From Niebla homalea (Eukaryota > Ascomycota > Lecanoromycetes > Lecanorales > Ramalinaceae): a DNA stretch of 64,000 nt. The translations under genes and the position numbers were made by a program. The stretch's first letter is position 1, and each line of letters opens with the position of its first letter. The notes beneath the pieces are model-generated. The model saw only the letters and a program-made list of their open reading frames with translations, ran no database searches and was not told the origin of the DNA. Shown here one piece after another: positions 1 to 12,395 of this stretch. The stretch spans positions 558,001 through 622,000 of the forward strand of contig JAHGAU010000033.1 of the NCBI GenBank assembly GCA_019925105.1, written 5' to 3'.

Positions 1-161
1 TCTATGAAAAAAGACTGCAGGATACACCCAGCTAATCTGGGATATACGGCCAGGTAATAAGATATACATATATTATAAGAGTATCTTAATACCGTTTATA
101 TAACGGCTTAATAATACTTTATGCTTGCAATATTATTATTATGCTTATACCTAAGTTAATA
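1..161 (-). repeat. LTR (mutated copy), partial
   Basis: Heavily RIP-mutated counterpart of 5382-5543. It shares the block around GGATATACGGCCAGGTAAT (about 39-58). Its inner edge at 161 corresponds to the TG/CA edge of the other LTR. Confidence 0.7.
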
Positions 162-3100
162 TACCTTTTTAAGATTATTATTTAATAATAATCCTGGATA
201 TCCTTATATAATTACCTTTTTTATTAAAATTAAGCTTATTAATAAACCGAGAAACTTATATAAAGAAAGGTACGTTTTTTAAGAAGTTAAAATTTTAATA
301 AAAAAATTAATAACCCGGAGAACAATAATAATAATAAAACTTTAATATATTAATTAGCTCCGGAGCTTTATATTTACTTAATAAAGCCTTAAGTACTATC
401 CTATATAATATTATTAAGTAATTATTATTAAGTATACGCCGAAAAAAGTTATAAATCGAAAAATCGTGAAAATAAGGGAACCCGGAAAAATTATCGTATA
501 CCCGGTTTATAATCGTAATTTTTTAAGAGCTAAATCTCTTGAAAACGACGTCTCTAGGGTTTTACCGAGTTATATTATAATATAGGGTTCTCCCGGGGTT
601 TATTATCTTTAAGGCTTAAAAGTTTAATGAATTCCTTATATTTTTATAATAATAAGGGCTTTATAAGGCCGTTCGTTAATATTTTTACTATAAATATATA
701 CTTAATATTAATTGTTTTCTTTTAATATTCTTATTATAGTTAATAATAATATATATTTATATAACGGAGTTTTATTATAAACTATAAGTTTATCCCTTAA
801 ATTATACGGATTATTTAAGTATTATTATACTTAATCTTTAATGAATACGATAAGTTTAATATAATTAACTTAAAGAAACGGTTTTATTATATAAGTTCTT
901 TTATTATAAAAGTAAAATTAAGGAGTTTAATTTTAATAAAGCTTATTATTACCGTCTTTTACTTTATTATTTTTTAATCGATTAAGCCCTTAAAGAGCTT
1001 AAAAATATAACCTTATAAGCTATACTATATCTCTATATCATTAATAAAGGATACGTTAAATAAAGCTATAAATACGGTACGGGGATCTTCAATACGCCCG
1101 TTATAAATAATCATATAATACTTTATATAAGCGAGGTACTATAATACTTATATGATTAATTCCTAATAATATTATAATAAGTTTATAAGGAACTTAGATA
1201 GCTTTAAGGTTAAGAAAACTATATTTACTTTTATTATTATAGTAATAAAGTTAATTAAATTAATAAATTATTAATATACGTGGATCTCTTAAAATATTGC
1301 TTAATTAATATTCTTAATAAATATATTAATATTATATAAAAATACTTTAGGAGCTTGGTTTATTATTATAATATTAAATTTAACCGTAAGTTTATCAATA
1401 TAATTATTTTAATATAAGCGGATTTAATAAATTAATTTATTTTATATTTTTTTATATTTAGGAATTACTTAAGTTTATTTAAGTTTCTTATCTTATATTT
1501 TTAAAAGAATTAACTTTAAAAGTTATTAACTTTTTAATTATTTTTTTAATTATAAATAACGACGATATTATTTATAAAGAAGAAAACCATTATATAATCG
1601 TTAATAAAAAAATATTTAACTTCCGGGACCTACTTTAAGCTTAAATTTATTAATATTTATAAAAGATTCCGGAATTATAATATTAATAATTACTTTAGCC
1701 TATATAGGGCTTAAAGCAGGAGAAATAAGACTTTACCCTTATACCTTTCCGGTAATTTAATATATATAAGTTTATTTATATTATTATTAATAAACGTATT
1801 AACGGTATTTTATTATTTTATTTCCAAATTAAATATAATTACGATAACCATAAGTATTCTTAAGACTTATATTATTAAAGTAATAATAAATATGTTTTAT
1901 TTAATCTTTTATAAATTACTTTTTATATAAAGTTTCACTTTATACTTTATAAAATACCCTTTATTATTAAATTTATACTTAAATACCCAGGTAATTAGAT
2001 AGGTATTTTATTCGCTTTTTCTGTATGGTTAAATAGGACCTCTTTTTATATTCTTTTTACCTTAAGTAAGTTAAGTTTTATTTTGATTATTAACTTAAAG
2101 CCCGCGGTATACGGGTATCTTAATATATAATAATAATATTTCGGCTTAAAGGGTAAAATATTATAGTAAAGCGTACCCTTAATTATTAATTTTAATAAAT
2201 AAGAAGATAACTTATTATTCTTATAAAACTTAAATAATAATAAGAAGGCAGTAAATACTGCGTAATATAATAGCTTTAAACCGGTTTTAATTGAATTAAG
2301 AACTATAATATAGCTTATTTTCTTTATACCTTATCCGGTCCTTTTTTTTTTAATAATATTATTTATATTAAAATCCGATTTATTATTATCTCTCTTTTTT
2401 AACTTTAAGGTAAACTTTAGAGTTAATATTAAAGTGGGTAAAACGCCACCTCCATTACCGTTATTATTACTTCCCCTAAAATTATTACCGTTATTATTAT
2501 TATTTCCGGCGTTGTTTTTATTTATAGAGTTATAGTTTATAAACGTTAAAATTAATAAAGAAGGGTATAACTATTATTATTCTTTATATTCTTTTAAAGG
2601 TCTTATCCCGGTAATTCCGTTTTATTTATTTTTTTTATCTTTTTTGTTATTAATCGTTATTATAAAATATATAATATTTATTAATAAAACCTTAAGGAAT
2701 AACTTATTTTTAATTTAAGCTACGTCGATTCTATTTACTTTATAGAATTCTTTTTCGTTAAAAAAGATATTTTAAGTACGGATAACTTTTTTTTAATTAA
2801 GTATTTAAATATTATAAATATTAATATTATAATAATTAACGAGGAAATTAATATATACTTTTAATATAAGTTTTTCTTTCCTTAAAATAAACTTATTAAA
2901 TAAATAAGTTTTATAGTTATATTATTTTAAGTATTAAAGGTTTAATTTTAAATTTATGATTTTCTTAAATAATATAGTTTATAAATGCTTTTTTATTAAT
3001 ATTTAATTTATAAGGAACCCGGCCGTTTATACAATTTATAACCATAGGAACTAAAATAGATTTATTTATAGTTTTATTACTTATACTTTAATAATAAATA

Positions 3101-5381
3101 GTTTACTTTTCTATTTTAAATGTTCGTTTTATATTACGGTATTTAATATTAACGGCTTAAAGGTAATATTAAGCTTATTAATAAAATTATTAAATTTAAA
3201 TCCCAATAATATTTTATTATTTAATTAAATAAAGGCTATATCGTAATAGAATCGGGTTTTAATTATTTCAATAATTTTCCGTAGGATATTATTCGCTTTT
3301 AACTTATATTTATAGGTATATATTATTTAAAAATCGTATTTAGAATAAACGATATATAATACCTATTAATTACGGTTTATTATAATACTTATTTACATAA
3401 GATCGTAAATAATTCAAAAGAAAGGTATTAATAAGGTCTTTACTTTATATAATGACCTTAATACGATTTAATAAGCCTTTAATAAGGTATAGATTTTATA
3501 ATCATTTATCTTTAAAACCTTCTCTTTATTTATAATCTTTACCCCCTTAATTACTCCTATAAGGTATTAAATAAAATTATTATTAGCATAAATAAGGAGT
3601 TAATGTTATTCCGCTGTTATTCCTAACTTTATTAATGACTTTATTAATCGTTTTAAGATAGCTTTATTAGCTGTAAAAGTACTATTAATATCTCGTTATT
3701 TAATATTATCTTTAAGGACGTAAAGATTATTAATATATTTTAATAATATTATAAGTTATCCTTTATAAATAAGTATATATTTTTATTATTTAAAGTATAT
3801 ACTTTTTTACTTAAAAATACTATTAAATAAGCAGTTTATTATAAAGTTTGGAATATAGGCTACCTTTATAAACGTAATTTTAATTTTTCCTTTAATAAGC
3901 TTATTAACGTAAAGGGTAATACTTCTATATGTTTTAACTTTATTATTATTAATATTTATAACGATAATATTATTTTTATTATCCACTTCTTTAATAAAGC
4001 GGTCTTTTATAATGCTATTATAAATATAAATTATAAAACCGTTATTTATAATTTAAAACGATTTAAGATTTATACTTCCTAGAATAATAAAAGCTTTATA
4101 TTTATTGTTTAATAATACCGGTAACGGCTTTTCCTTTTATTTGATATTTCTGGACTTTTTAAGAACTTTATTAACCTTTTCTTTAATCTTTTAATCCTTA
4201 AGTTTATTTTTTACCTTTTTTATAATAATTAAGTCTCATTTAAAATTTAATAGCCTATTAAACCGATTACTTTAAAAATAATTATATTCATTAAATTAAT
4301 ATTTTATACCGTATAAACATTTAATTAACTTAGCTATATTACTTTTATAAGTTAATTTTATTAATTCCTTTAAAGTATTATTATTACCGGTTTTCTTATT
4401 ATTAATTATAAACGTTAAGTACGTTAAAGTTATCTTCTTTATATCGTAGAGTTAAATATAATATCTAAATTCCTCCTTAATAATAACGAAGGCTACGGAG
4501 TAGTTTATTATATTCTTAATATTAAACTTATATATCTAAAATAATATTAATATATATTTCTTTATTATTATTAAAAAATCGTAGAATACGTATTTATAAT
4601 TTAAAGCTTTTATAAGACGATTATTCCTAGTTTAAGTAAGTATATATATTTATTTATCTATTTAAAACTTAAAACTTTATTAAGATCCAGGACCGGTCTT
4701 AATATAATAATATTTTTTCTTTACTTTTAAAGAGCGAACGGAGTTTAAGGGTATTATTTTTAATTAAAGGGCTTAAAGGAAATCCTATAGATAAACTTTT
4801 ACGTCTTAAAGGTATATAAGATTTATTTTATTAATTAATAAATAAATAAAATCGTTAAGCTTTATTAATAAAGTATCCTGCTTTTCCTATTATAATACGT
4901 AATTTTTATATTATATTATACGTATTTTATATATAGCCATAATATTTATAACTTAATCGTTTAAGACTTAAGGAACTTTTAATTTATCGGGTTTTATTAA
5001 TATTTTAAGCTTAATATTAAAAGTAAAATTTATAAAATCCTAAATATAGTATCCCGTTACCTTTCCTTTAACGACGGATAACCACGCGTTTTAATCTTTA
5101 GAATTAATGAGTTTTACTTTATAAAAGCTTATCTTAAATTAATTAATTAATTAATAAAAAAGGAGAAAGGTCGGTCCCTTTATAATTTCTACTTGAATCT
5201 TTATATATTATCCTTTAAGTATATAACTTAAAGGCTATATTTACGTAATTGAATTATTAAATGAATAATTTAAATCTTTAATAAATATACTAGGTATATA
5301 TAATTAAGCTTATAACTATTATATACATAAACGTATAAGTATAATGGGGTAATATAAATTAAGTATAATCTATAAAGATGG

Positions 5382-5543
5382 ATTTATAAAAAAAGATTGT
5401 AGGATATACCCAGTTAATTTGGGATATACGGCCAGGTAATGAGATATATACGTATCATAAAAGTGTCTTGGCACCGCTCGCATGACGGCTCAGTGACACT
5501 CCATGCCCGCAACACTACCACCATGCCTACACCTAGGCTGACA
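5382..5543 (-). repeat. LTR (better preserved copy)
   Basis: Retains ordinary base composition from about 5440 to 5543, while the matching left copy has lost most CpA/TpG sites. Weaker similarity continues leftwards to about 5328, so the full LTR may be 210-220 bp. Related LTR fragments occur at about 22185-22353 and 22580-22733. Confidence 0.7.
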
Positions 5544-7179
5544 GTTTACCCTTCTCAGTGTCCGCTGGAATCAGCTGCTGAACAAAATTCTCGGTTCGGG
5601 ATCGAATTTCAGTCTTTGTCATGGACTCTAAGTTGAGATCAATCAGTTTTGAGCCGACAGGCTCATAAGTCGGATCGTAGCGGGCCCTAATTACCGCGGC
5701 CATACGGCGAGAGTCACGAAGGATCAGCTGCGCTGTAAGCCGAGCACTATAAGACTGACCTTCACTTAGGAGCGCCCTGCCGAAGGTCTTCAACATGCGC
5801 CGTAAATTATTGGTGAATCTGGCCGCCTCCAGGTCCTCGCGATGAAAACCTCTCCGGCATAGATCAGCGAAGGCCTCTTGGGTCAGCAATATATCCACCA
5901 CGTGCCAAACAGAGATCTCAACATCCTCGGGCGGATACGAAGTATTCGTTGAGGGCGCAGAGACGTCCGAGAATACTGATGCCGCTTCTGATGAAGTTGG
6001 GGAAGCTGACCTCTCCTGGCTCATTGCTTTGTGAAGAAGCTCGACCATCTCATCGCCTTTCGTCTTGTTCCGGCTTGCAGCTTCAACAAGAAAGCGGTCA
6101 ATTCTGATATAATGAGATCCATGTCGAAGTATAGACTCCAAATCGATTTCCTGTGAAAACTCAAAAATCTTCTCTAGAATGTCATTGTTGATCGGATCAA
6201 GGTTCGATAAGAATTCGTCGATCGTTTTATATGGAGGCTCAGGAACACTACTCAACTCGCAGAAGCACAGCTTCGCGATGACTGTACGCATCAAATCTTG
6301 CTGGGACATGGAATAGTCCTGTAAGATTGCCATCTTCAAATTCCCATCGTCTACCATGCCCAAAAGGGCATAGATCTTATCTCGCGGGTCTGACGCTTGT
6401 GCGTGCTGAAACCGCTGCAGAAGATCGTAGAGTTGATATTTAGAACCCGCTCGGTCGTCTTTTCTAGCTCCGGGCATTAGGTTCAAGACCTGTTGTAACA
6501 GACCATCTGGCTTCTACAGCCATGATTCGGAGGCGCGGACGAAGGTCTCTGAAGATACAGCTTTGGAGCCGCAATGCACAATTACGGCTCGGGCATTAAA
6601 GACACCTCCGAGTATCTCCACCCTTCGAAAATAAGTTCTGGACAGAATATCTCGAAAACCTTCTTCGACCCTTAAGCTGTCCTCTCTAACAATGGACTCA
6701 GAGAGCTTAATCGCCTGAGGAATTTGCGCTATTCCTCTCTCCTCAATCTGCATCAAGTAGTCCATTGATTGGTCTGTTGCCTCTGTTGCTTCACCGACAT
6801 AAATCACGACACTCTCCGCTTTGGCGTATATTTCTGCCATTCGTTCCGCCTGGATGCACCATTCCCCCGTATCCTCCTGATTGATGCAGATAGCATCGAC
6901 CCACAGAATCCGGTTTGTTCGACTTTGTCGAAGACGACGTAGCGCATTGTAAAGATTTCGTGGTACTGGAAACGTCGAGCCTTGCAGTGAAATACCTTGG
7001 GTGGGGCGCCGGTCGCCGAAAGTGTATGACAAAGCTTCATACGGAGGAGCGCTGTTTAGCTTGTAAATGTAAAGCTCACATTCGATGGGGTCATCTTGAT
7101 TGCGGCCTTGTCGCAGAGCAATGAGCCGGATGTGACCCCCTTTCAGCGGCAGGTAATCATAACTCCCAGCCAGCTCCAT
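5533..7179 (-). pseudogene. HET-domain (heterokaryon incompatibility) protein, broken
   Basis: Reading from the ATG at 7177-7179, the protein has the HET-domain motifs: YEALSYTFGD (residues 47-56), ILWVDAICINQED (91-103), then QAERMAEIYAKA and VHCGSKAVSS; the downstream half has DPRDKIYALLGM, usual in the second half of this family. HET proteins act in nonself recognition and trigger cell death after fusion of unlike hyphae. One TAG at 6514-6516 (codon 222) interrupts an otherwise continuous frame of about 548 codons. Reading CAG there would be a single C-to-T change at CpA, a RIP-type lesion. The usual RVW..QEV motif is replaced by RRVEILGGV (186-193), which RIP alone does not explain. The last residues and the stop at 5533-5535 lie inside the LTR ending at 5543, so the natural C-terminus is lost or replaced. 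A short intron over the stop cannot be fully excluded. Confidence 0.8.
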
Positions 7180-7545
7180 ATCCGAAAACCAGGCTGTTGA
7201 CCGAAGCGACGCGCATACGTGAAATATATCTTCTAGGGAGGTGAGGACAGAAGTGGGCTGCGAAGTAAGTCCGACCTCTGCGCTTCGCACAGCCTTCGCA
7301 CAGCCGCCGCCACAATTACCAGGCTGAATGCATAGATGTACTGGCTTGAGTAGGCGTACTAGGAAGGAGCTACCAAGGGTCTAAAAGCTTGAACTAGGAT
7401 CATCTTGTACAGAGCCAGCCTTCAGCCGAAGAGTGCCTCGTCGGTAAATTGGAGCGCTTCGACTTCGCAGCCACAGTGTAGTCTGAGATCGACCGCCCTT
7501 GGTCCCCGAAGGGGGTCTGAGCAGGAAAGTCGATTTTTAGGGTGG
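7180..7545. other. Upstream region of the HET pseudogene, no gene seen
   Basis: Ordinary composition, no convincing coding frame. The HET frame stays open upstream of its first ATG to a GTG at 7288-7290, but no ATG lies there, so this is taken as leader and promoter. It ends at the transposon edge at 7546. Confidence 0.5.
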
Positions 7546-9281
7546 CTCGCGGGTTTCAAAAGGGATTGGACACTTTCGCGCTAAAAGGCAGCCCCACCAC
7601 TACTTTTATTAATGATTTATACTTGCATCTATATTAACAATACCCTTTACATTATATTTACATTAATAACCCTTAATATATTGATATCGTTACCTTTATC
7701 GTATTTAGTAAATTATTAACAAAGTAATCTATTAATTATATACGTTAAAGCTTTATATAATAACGGAAAGTTTTCTTACCGTAAAATTAAATTAATTATA
7801 ATTACTTAAAGGCCTTAATTTTTAAACAACTGCAACGTTAAGTTCTTTAAATATATCCTTAAATTAATAATATATAGGCTTTTGTTAAAAACCTTTTTAT
7901 TATATTAAATACGTAACGGTTATTGAACGGCTTAAAGTCCTTAATAATAACACGGTTTAAAGGGTTTATAACTTTTTAAAGTAAAAAGAATACAAAATAT
8001 TAATTTATACGTATAAGTTAGTTATTAAGGAGCTTAATTTAAAATACTTTATCTTTATACTTAAACGGGAAAATTATATTATTTCCGTTATGAAGCGTAT
8101 TAAAAAAGATAAGTTAATTTAAATTAGGTAAAAAGAAGGGTATACAGGGTTAAACCGTTATTTATTATTAAAGGGAAAAAAATAAAAGATTAAATAAACG
8201 TTTAATTTAATGAAAAGTATTATTAAGGGTAAAATAAGAAGGATGTTAACTTTAAATTTAGGAAACGGGGTAAACAATATTGTTTATATTATATTTAATA
8301 TATTAAAAAAAAGCCGGATGTATAAAAGAAAAACGTTAAACGGAAATATGAATAAGCTATAGTTAATTATTAGTTTAAATTACCCATTATTTTCAATAAT
8401 TCTAATAATTCGAATAATAAACTATAGATCTAAATATATTATAATTAGATCTTAAAATTAATAATAATTTTTATTTTAAAAAAAGACGATAATTTAAACT
8501 ATAATAATTATACTATTAATAATGTCGTTAATAAATAGAAACGGTTTAATAACCTTAATTATTATTTCAGCTTTATTAAAAGTCCGGATTTCATTTAAAA
8601 AAATTATTAGTAAGCCTTCAAGTATTAAATCCGCCGATATTCTTATTTTAAGCATAATATTATTATTTAATTAATCTTTAAAAAGTAAAATAAAGAATAT
8701 TTTCCTTAAAACTTTATGAATAAATAAGCTTTATTTATATTATAAAGGCTTTAAAACGTTATTAACCTTAAAAGATAAATAATTAATTAATAATTACCCT
8801 AATAATTACCCTTACCGTACCCTTATAATAGGTCCCTCTTCCCCCGGCTTAAAAAAAGGGTTTTTTAATATATACTTAAAACCGTCCTTTTTAAGGCCTT
8901 TTTCCTCTAAATCTAGGTATATTTTCCCTTTTAATTTACCGATAAAATTAGCCGTTAACGTCCTTTAAAGTTAATCTACCTTTTTAATTTATAATATTAT
9001 TATCTTTATAACGTATAGATACGTTATTACCCTTTTAAGGTAACCGGTAAATACCCTTAAAATTATTGGGTATACTTAAATCGGTATTAATTAAATAAAG
9101 CTTAAATTATATTAAAAATAATATATATATATATATAGAGTTTATAATTCATTCAATTATTGATATATAATTTAAATTTAACGTAAATAATATATAAGTA
9201 TAAGCAGTAATCGTTAATAAAAAGTAATAATAGGGCTGCCTTTTAACGTGAAAGTATCCCATCCCTTTTCAAATCCGCGAG
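7546..9281. mobile_element. DNA transposon with about 50-80 bp terminal inverted repeats, RIP-mutated
   Basis: The left end (from CTCGCGGGTTTCAAAAGGGA at 7546) and the reverse complement of the right end (ending at 9281) match over about 50 bp and more loosely for another 30 bp inward. GGTGG lies directly outside both ends (7541-7545 and 9282-9286), a possible 5-bp target duplication. The outer 50 bp kept ordinary composition while the 1.6 kb interior is AT-rich with no open frame. The 1.74 kb length would fit a small transposase element, but no transposase motif is readable and the superfamily is unassigned. Confidence 0.75.
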
Positions 9282-9363
9282 GGTGGTAAACCGTTCCCGG
9301 CCCATTCTCAAAAGTACACCCTGCGTACAATACCGTACTAACAAAAATCATTGCTCAGCATTT

Positions 9364-9482
9364 GAGGGTGCATGTGAGGGTGCATGTAAGGGCGCGTTTG
9401 AAGGCGCATTTGAGGGTGCATTTGCTCCTCAAATGAGGGTGCATTTAAGGGTGGATTTGCTCCTTATCTAAGGGTGGATATG
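9364..9482. repeat. 12-bp minisatellite (GAGGGTGCATTT type)
   Basis: About nine imperfect units of GAGGGTGCATTT follow each other, some broken by a GCTCCT insert. The open frame read through it (EGAFEGAF repeats) is a by-product of the 12-bp period. The rest of 9282-9766 shows no gene and contains the 3' flank of the next gene. Confidence 0.7.
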
Positions 9483-9766
9483 CGAACAAAGGGACATGAA
9501 ATGGCAGCTTCCGAAACGGGCAGGGCGTTGCATTTTAAACGAAACATAAAAACGGAAACAGGCTCAAAGGTCTGGCCATAAACAGTAAACTGAGCGATCC
9601 ATGAGTGCTTATGGACATGAATTATCTCTTCAAGGCTGCTATCCGATGCCGTTCAAAGCAATATCTCATCTGAATAGGAGCATTCGTCGACAGTGGGCGA
9701 GACTCGTCCCCCTTGAGCAGTGCTTTTCCCCCGGTCTCCTCTGATAGATGAAGCCTGACGCTCTTC

Positions 9767-10993
9767 TCATGAAAGCGTCTCGCTCAATATTACCATGGCT
9801 GTCTCGACCTCTGCACAGCATTTTGGATTGTAGATTGGGAATTTCGATATTGAGTCCAATTCACGCTCGTCGAGCCTCTTGGAGTATGGGTCGGCAAGAC
9901 AGGTGAGACATGGTACTGCATACGTTAAGGCTGGCCATGCGAGCGCAATACTTTCCTTCCACAGCGGCTTCAACTCATCATCTTCACGCCTGGATTGCAT
10001 CATGCTCCTCAGGCTCTCCTTGATCTTTTCAATTGGTACATTCGGGAGCTTGCTGGCCTCTGGTTCACCTGTATAATCAGCGACTTTCCTCAAGCTAGCA
10101 GTCCGAGTGTTTCCCAGCTCGTTTAGCCGGGCTGTCGTCTCTTCCGAAAGGCCAGCCCAGCGGTTCTCCTCCGACCAGGCTTTCAGCGGACGTATTGTCC
10201 AGTGTTGAGTAGTAAAGCCAATGACAACAGTATTGTTGATATCGGCCTTTGCGAGATGAGCCATACGTGGCATTCCAACACTCCATCGATTTACATGATC
10301 CCCTTCATCGCTTAGTCGAGGTCGATAGGCCTGTAAGCGTGATACGAGGTCATCTAATATGAATAGAAGAGTAAGTCCAAAGCGCAGAAGGTATATGTGC
10401 CCGGGGTAGGATGGCTTACCAATGGTGCTCTGCTCTTTGAGCTGAGCCTTCACAAGAACACTGACCATCCAAGCTTCCCAAGGAGAAAAAGGGTACATTT
10501 GGCGCCGTTCACCCAGCGATTTGGTTCCTGTACGTATTTGCTTCTCCAACAGTCTGACTGGCGCTCTCAGCTGCTGTTTGTCCAGCGATTTGGTTCCTGT
10601 ACGTATTTGCTCCTCCAACATTCTGACTGGCTCTTTCAGCTCGCTCAAGTAGCGAGTGAGAATTTTGTTGGATGGGTCCTGACGACATAAAGTGTGAATT
10701 CTCTTGTAGACTGGCTGTACAATGAAGTGAATTTGGTCATAAATGACCTGATAGCACCAAACTACCACCTCAGTAATTTCGTGGTTGGCGTCGTTATCGT
10801 TCGGGCTGGAAGTCTCCGCGAATTGCATTGCCTGAAGAAAATGTCGTGTGATTTCTACGTATTTGCGAAAGCTCTGGAAATCGACATTATTGAAAGTATC
10901 AAGGTCCGCAAGGTTAGGCGGTGGTACTAATCGATCACGGTGGAAGCGTTTGATGTGGATCATGGTATGTGGCTGTATCTCCATGGTGCTCAT
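9767..10993 (-). CDS. Uncharacterised 408-aa protein with an internal 23-residue duplication
   Basis: A single uninterrupted frame from an ATG at 10991-10993 to TGA at 9767-9769, in ordinary base composition. I do not recognise the family. No signal peptide is visible; one hydrophobic stretch, YLLRFGLTLLFILDDL, is short and probably buried. Residues 122-138 (PVRMLEEQIRTGTKSLD) are repeated almost exactly at 145-161, so a 69-bp unit was duplicated in frame. The N-terminal half looks helical and the C-terminal part has Cys pairs (PCLTCLADP, PKCCAEVE). The frame is free of RIP-type stops, arguing for a living gene. It is transcribed away from the 396-aa gene across a 1.4 kb gap. Introns at either end are possible but not evident. 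Confidence 0.65.
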   Translation of the reverse strand: MSTMEIQPHTMIHIKRFHRDRLVPPPNLADLDTFNNVDFQSFRKYVEITRHFLQAMQFAETSSPNDNDANHEITEVVVWCYQVIYDQIHFIVQPVYKRIHTLCRQDPSNKILTRYLSELKEPVRMLEEQIRTGTKSLDKQQLRAPVRLLEKQIRTGTKSLGERRQMYPFSPWEAWMVSVLVKAQLKEQSTIGKPSYPGHIYLLRFGLTLLFILDDLVSRLQAYRPRLSDEGDHVNRWSVGMPRMAHLAKADINNTVVIGFTTQHWTIRPLKAWSEENRWAGLSEETTARLNELGNTRTASLRKVADYTGEPEASKLPNVPIEKIKESLRSMMQSRREDDELKPLWKESIALAWPALTYAVPCLTCLADPYSKRLDERELDSISKFPIYNPKCCAEVETAMVILSETLS

Positions 10994-12395
10994 GGGGATT
11001 TTTGCGAGTCAAAAGAAGATGAATTGGAGGCTCTGGTCGTAACACGACGGCAGGCGTATTTATGCTTGCCGGGCTATTCTGCCCATATTTGCCTTTTGCA
11101 GCCATTTGGTATGTCCTATGCCGGCTGCCTGGTATTATCGTAGCCAGGTACATCCCGCACAAAGAGAAGGCTTCCCGTAAACGACAGGATTGGCTTTCTG
11201 CACGGGTAGATACATTGGCTCAGCTTGACGAATTTTGATTCCGTCTTCTACTTACCCTGGTGACAGCGATGTCCTTAATGCCTTCTTGCACCAATCATTA
11301 ATGGCCAGCCGGATCCACGAATAGAGAGAGAGGCAGTAAGCGAAGGACTTTTTTTGAGTCGCTTTCCTGGGCGTCTCGCAATGTAGGCCGGTTTTTTCTG
11401 AGGTCCTAATTGAATCGGGCAAGCTTATGTTATAGCTAGAAAACTCACTTCACTACACTTACAGAGTCGCAAAATTCAGGTCTAGCAAACCCTGGTTTCC
11501 CAGCAAATCGACCAAAAAAGGTCGATTTAACCCAGGTAAACCCAGGTTTTGCGAACAAAAACCCCGCTAAATTTTCCTGACAAAGCGTCCGTCGGGTTTT
11601 AGGAAACCCAGGTTTCCAACAAACAATTCCTAATTTGAAAACCCCTGCTAAAGCCCCAAGCCGGAGCTAAGCTGCTTTCGGCTTGGTATATTACCTAAAG
11701 TATGTAGGAATATGCTGTACTTCCGCGGCTATCGGCGATTGCCTCCCCGTAAGCTAATTCACTCTGCTGGTGGCTGCTTCCGGCCCGGACTTAATCGTGG
11801 GTACCCAAAAGTTGCGCTAGGAGCGGAGGGGACTTGTGGGTGCCACGATTATCGATATTCCCGATGTAACACAGCTTAATATGACAGCAATATATGATTG
11901 CCTGATGCCTTACGGATATTTGTTGTCCCCAATTCACCATCCACGTGGGGCAGCGAGCAAAAATCAGATAGATCATTTCCTGCCATACGCGACTGCGTAG
12001 TAACACAGCAATACTCGTCATAACGCATCAACGAATAATCAAACTCCCACATCGACGGGAACGACAAAGAGAGCCAGGCAACAGAGCTCCACTCAAACAG
12101 CAACACCGTTAATTTTTACCTCTTAGCCGCATCCCTGTTACGACCATTACAAAGCCGTCACCGACACACTCCTATCGGAGCCGAGAGAAACACGCCAAAC
12201 AACACCTTCAGCAGGCCACTTTCTACTACCACTCCATTCTTCTCCTTCACACGTCTCCGAGCTCCCCAATTCATTTGGGCAACCTCTCTGCCCGCCCCTT
12301 CACACGGTCTAATCGTCAGCTGTTGCAAGCCCTTTACAATACGTTCCAGACAAGGTGGTAGTCACCAGCTCGAATCCGCCACTGAACCGCTCAAG
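10994..12395. other. Divergent intergenic region with a cluster of short palindromes
   Basis: No gene supported; overlapping short frames have no recognisable content. At 11485-11700 several short inverted repeats cluster: AAATCGACC/GGTCGATTT (stem 11505-11513 with 11520-11528, 6-base loop), repeated AAACCCAGGTTT palindromes and a CCAAGCCG/CGGCTTGG pair. The right end (about 12120-12395) is pyrimidine-rich and probably the leader of the 396-aa gene. Confidence 0.5.

Larger units (their letters stand above)
1..5543 (-). mobile_element. RIP-mutated LTR retrotransposon, about 5.5 kb, left edge cut by window
   Basis: Bases 1-161 match 5382-5543 over their whole length, with differences almost all C/T or G/A, so they are read as the two LTRs of one element. 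The outer edge at 5543 reads TGTCAGCCTAGG on the minus strand, a normal TG start, so the 5' LTR is probably the right one. The left LTR runs to or beyond the window start. The interior of about 5.2 kb is extremely AT-rich with stops in every frame; I could not recognise gag or pol domains, so copia versus gypsy is open. The size fits an autonomous element. The right LTR lies against a HET gene and supplies its last codons. Confidence 0.7.

Noticed and set aside
5439..5636. 65-codon plus-strand frame
   Set aside because: Spans the LTR edge and lies antisense to the HET pseudogene.
9364..9482. Possible CRISPR-like array of 12-bp repeats
   Set aside because: Units are contiguous without spacers; a minisatellite in a fungal genome.
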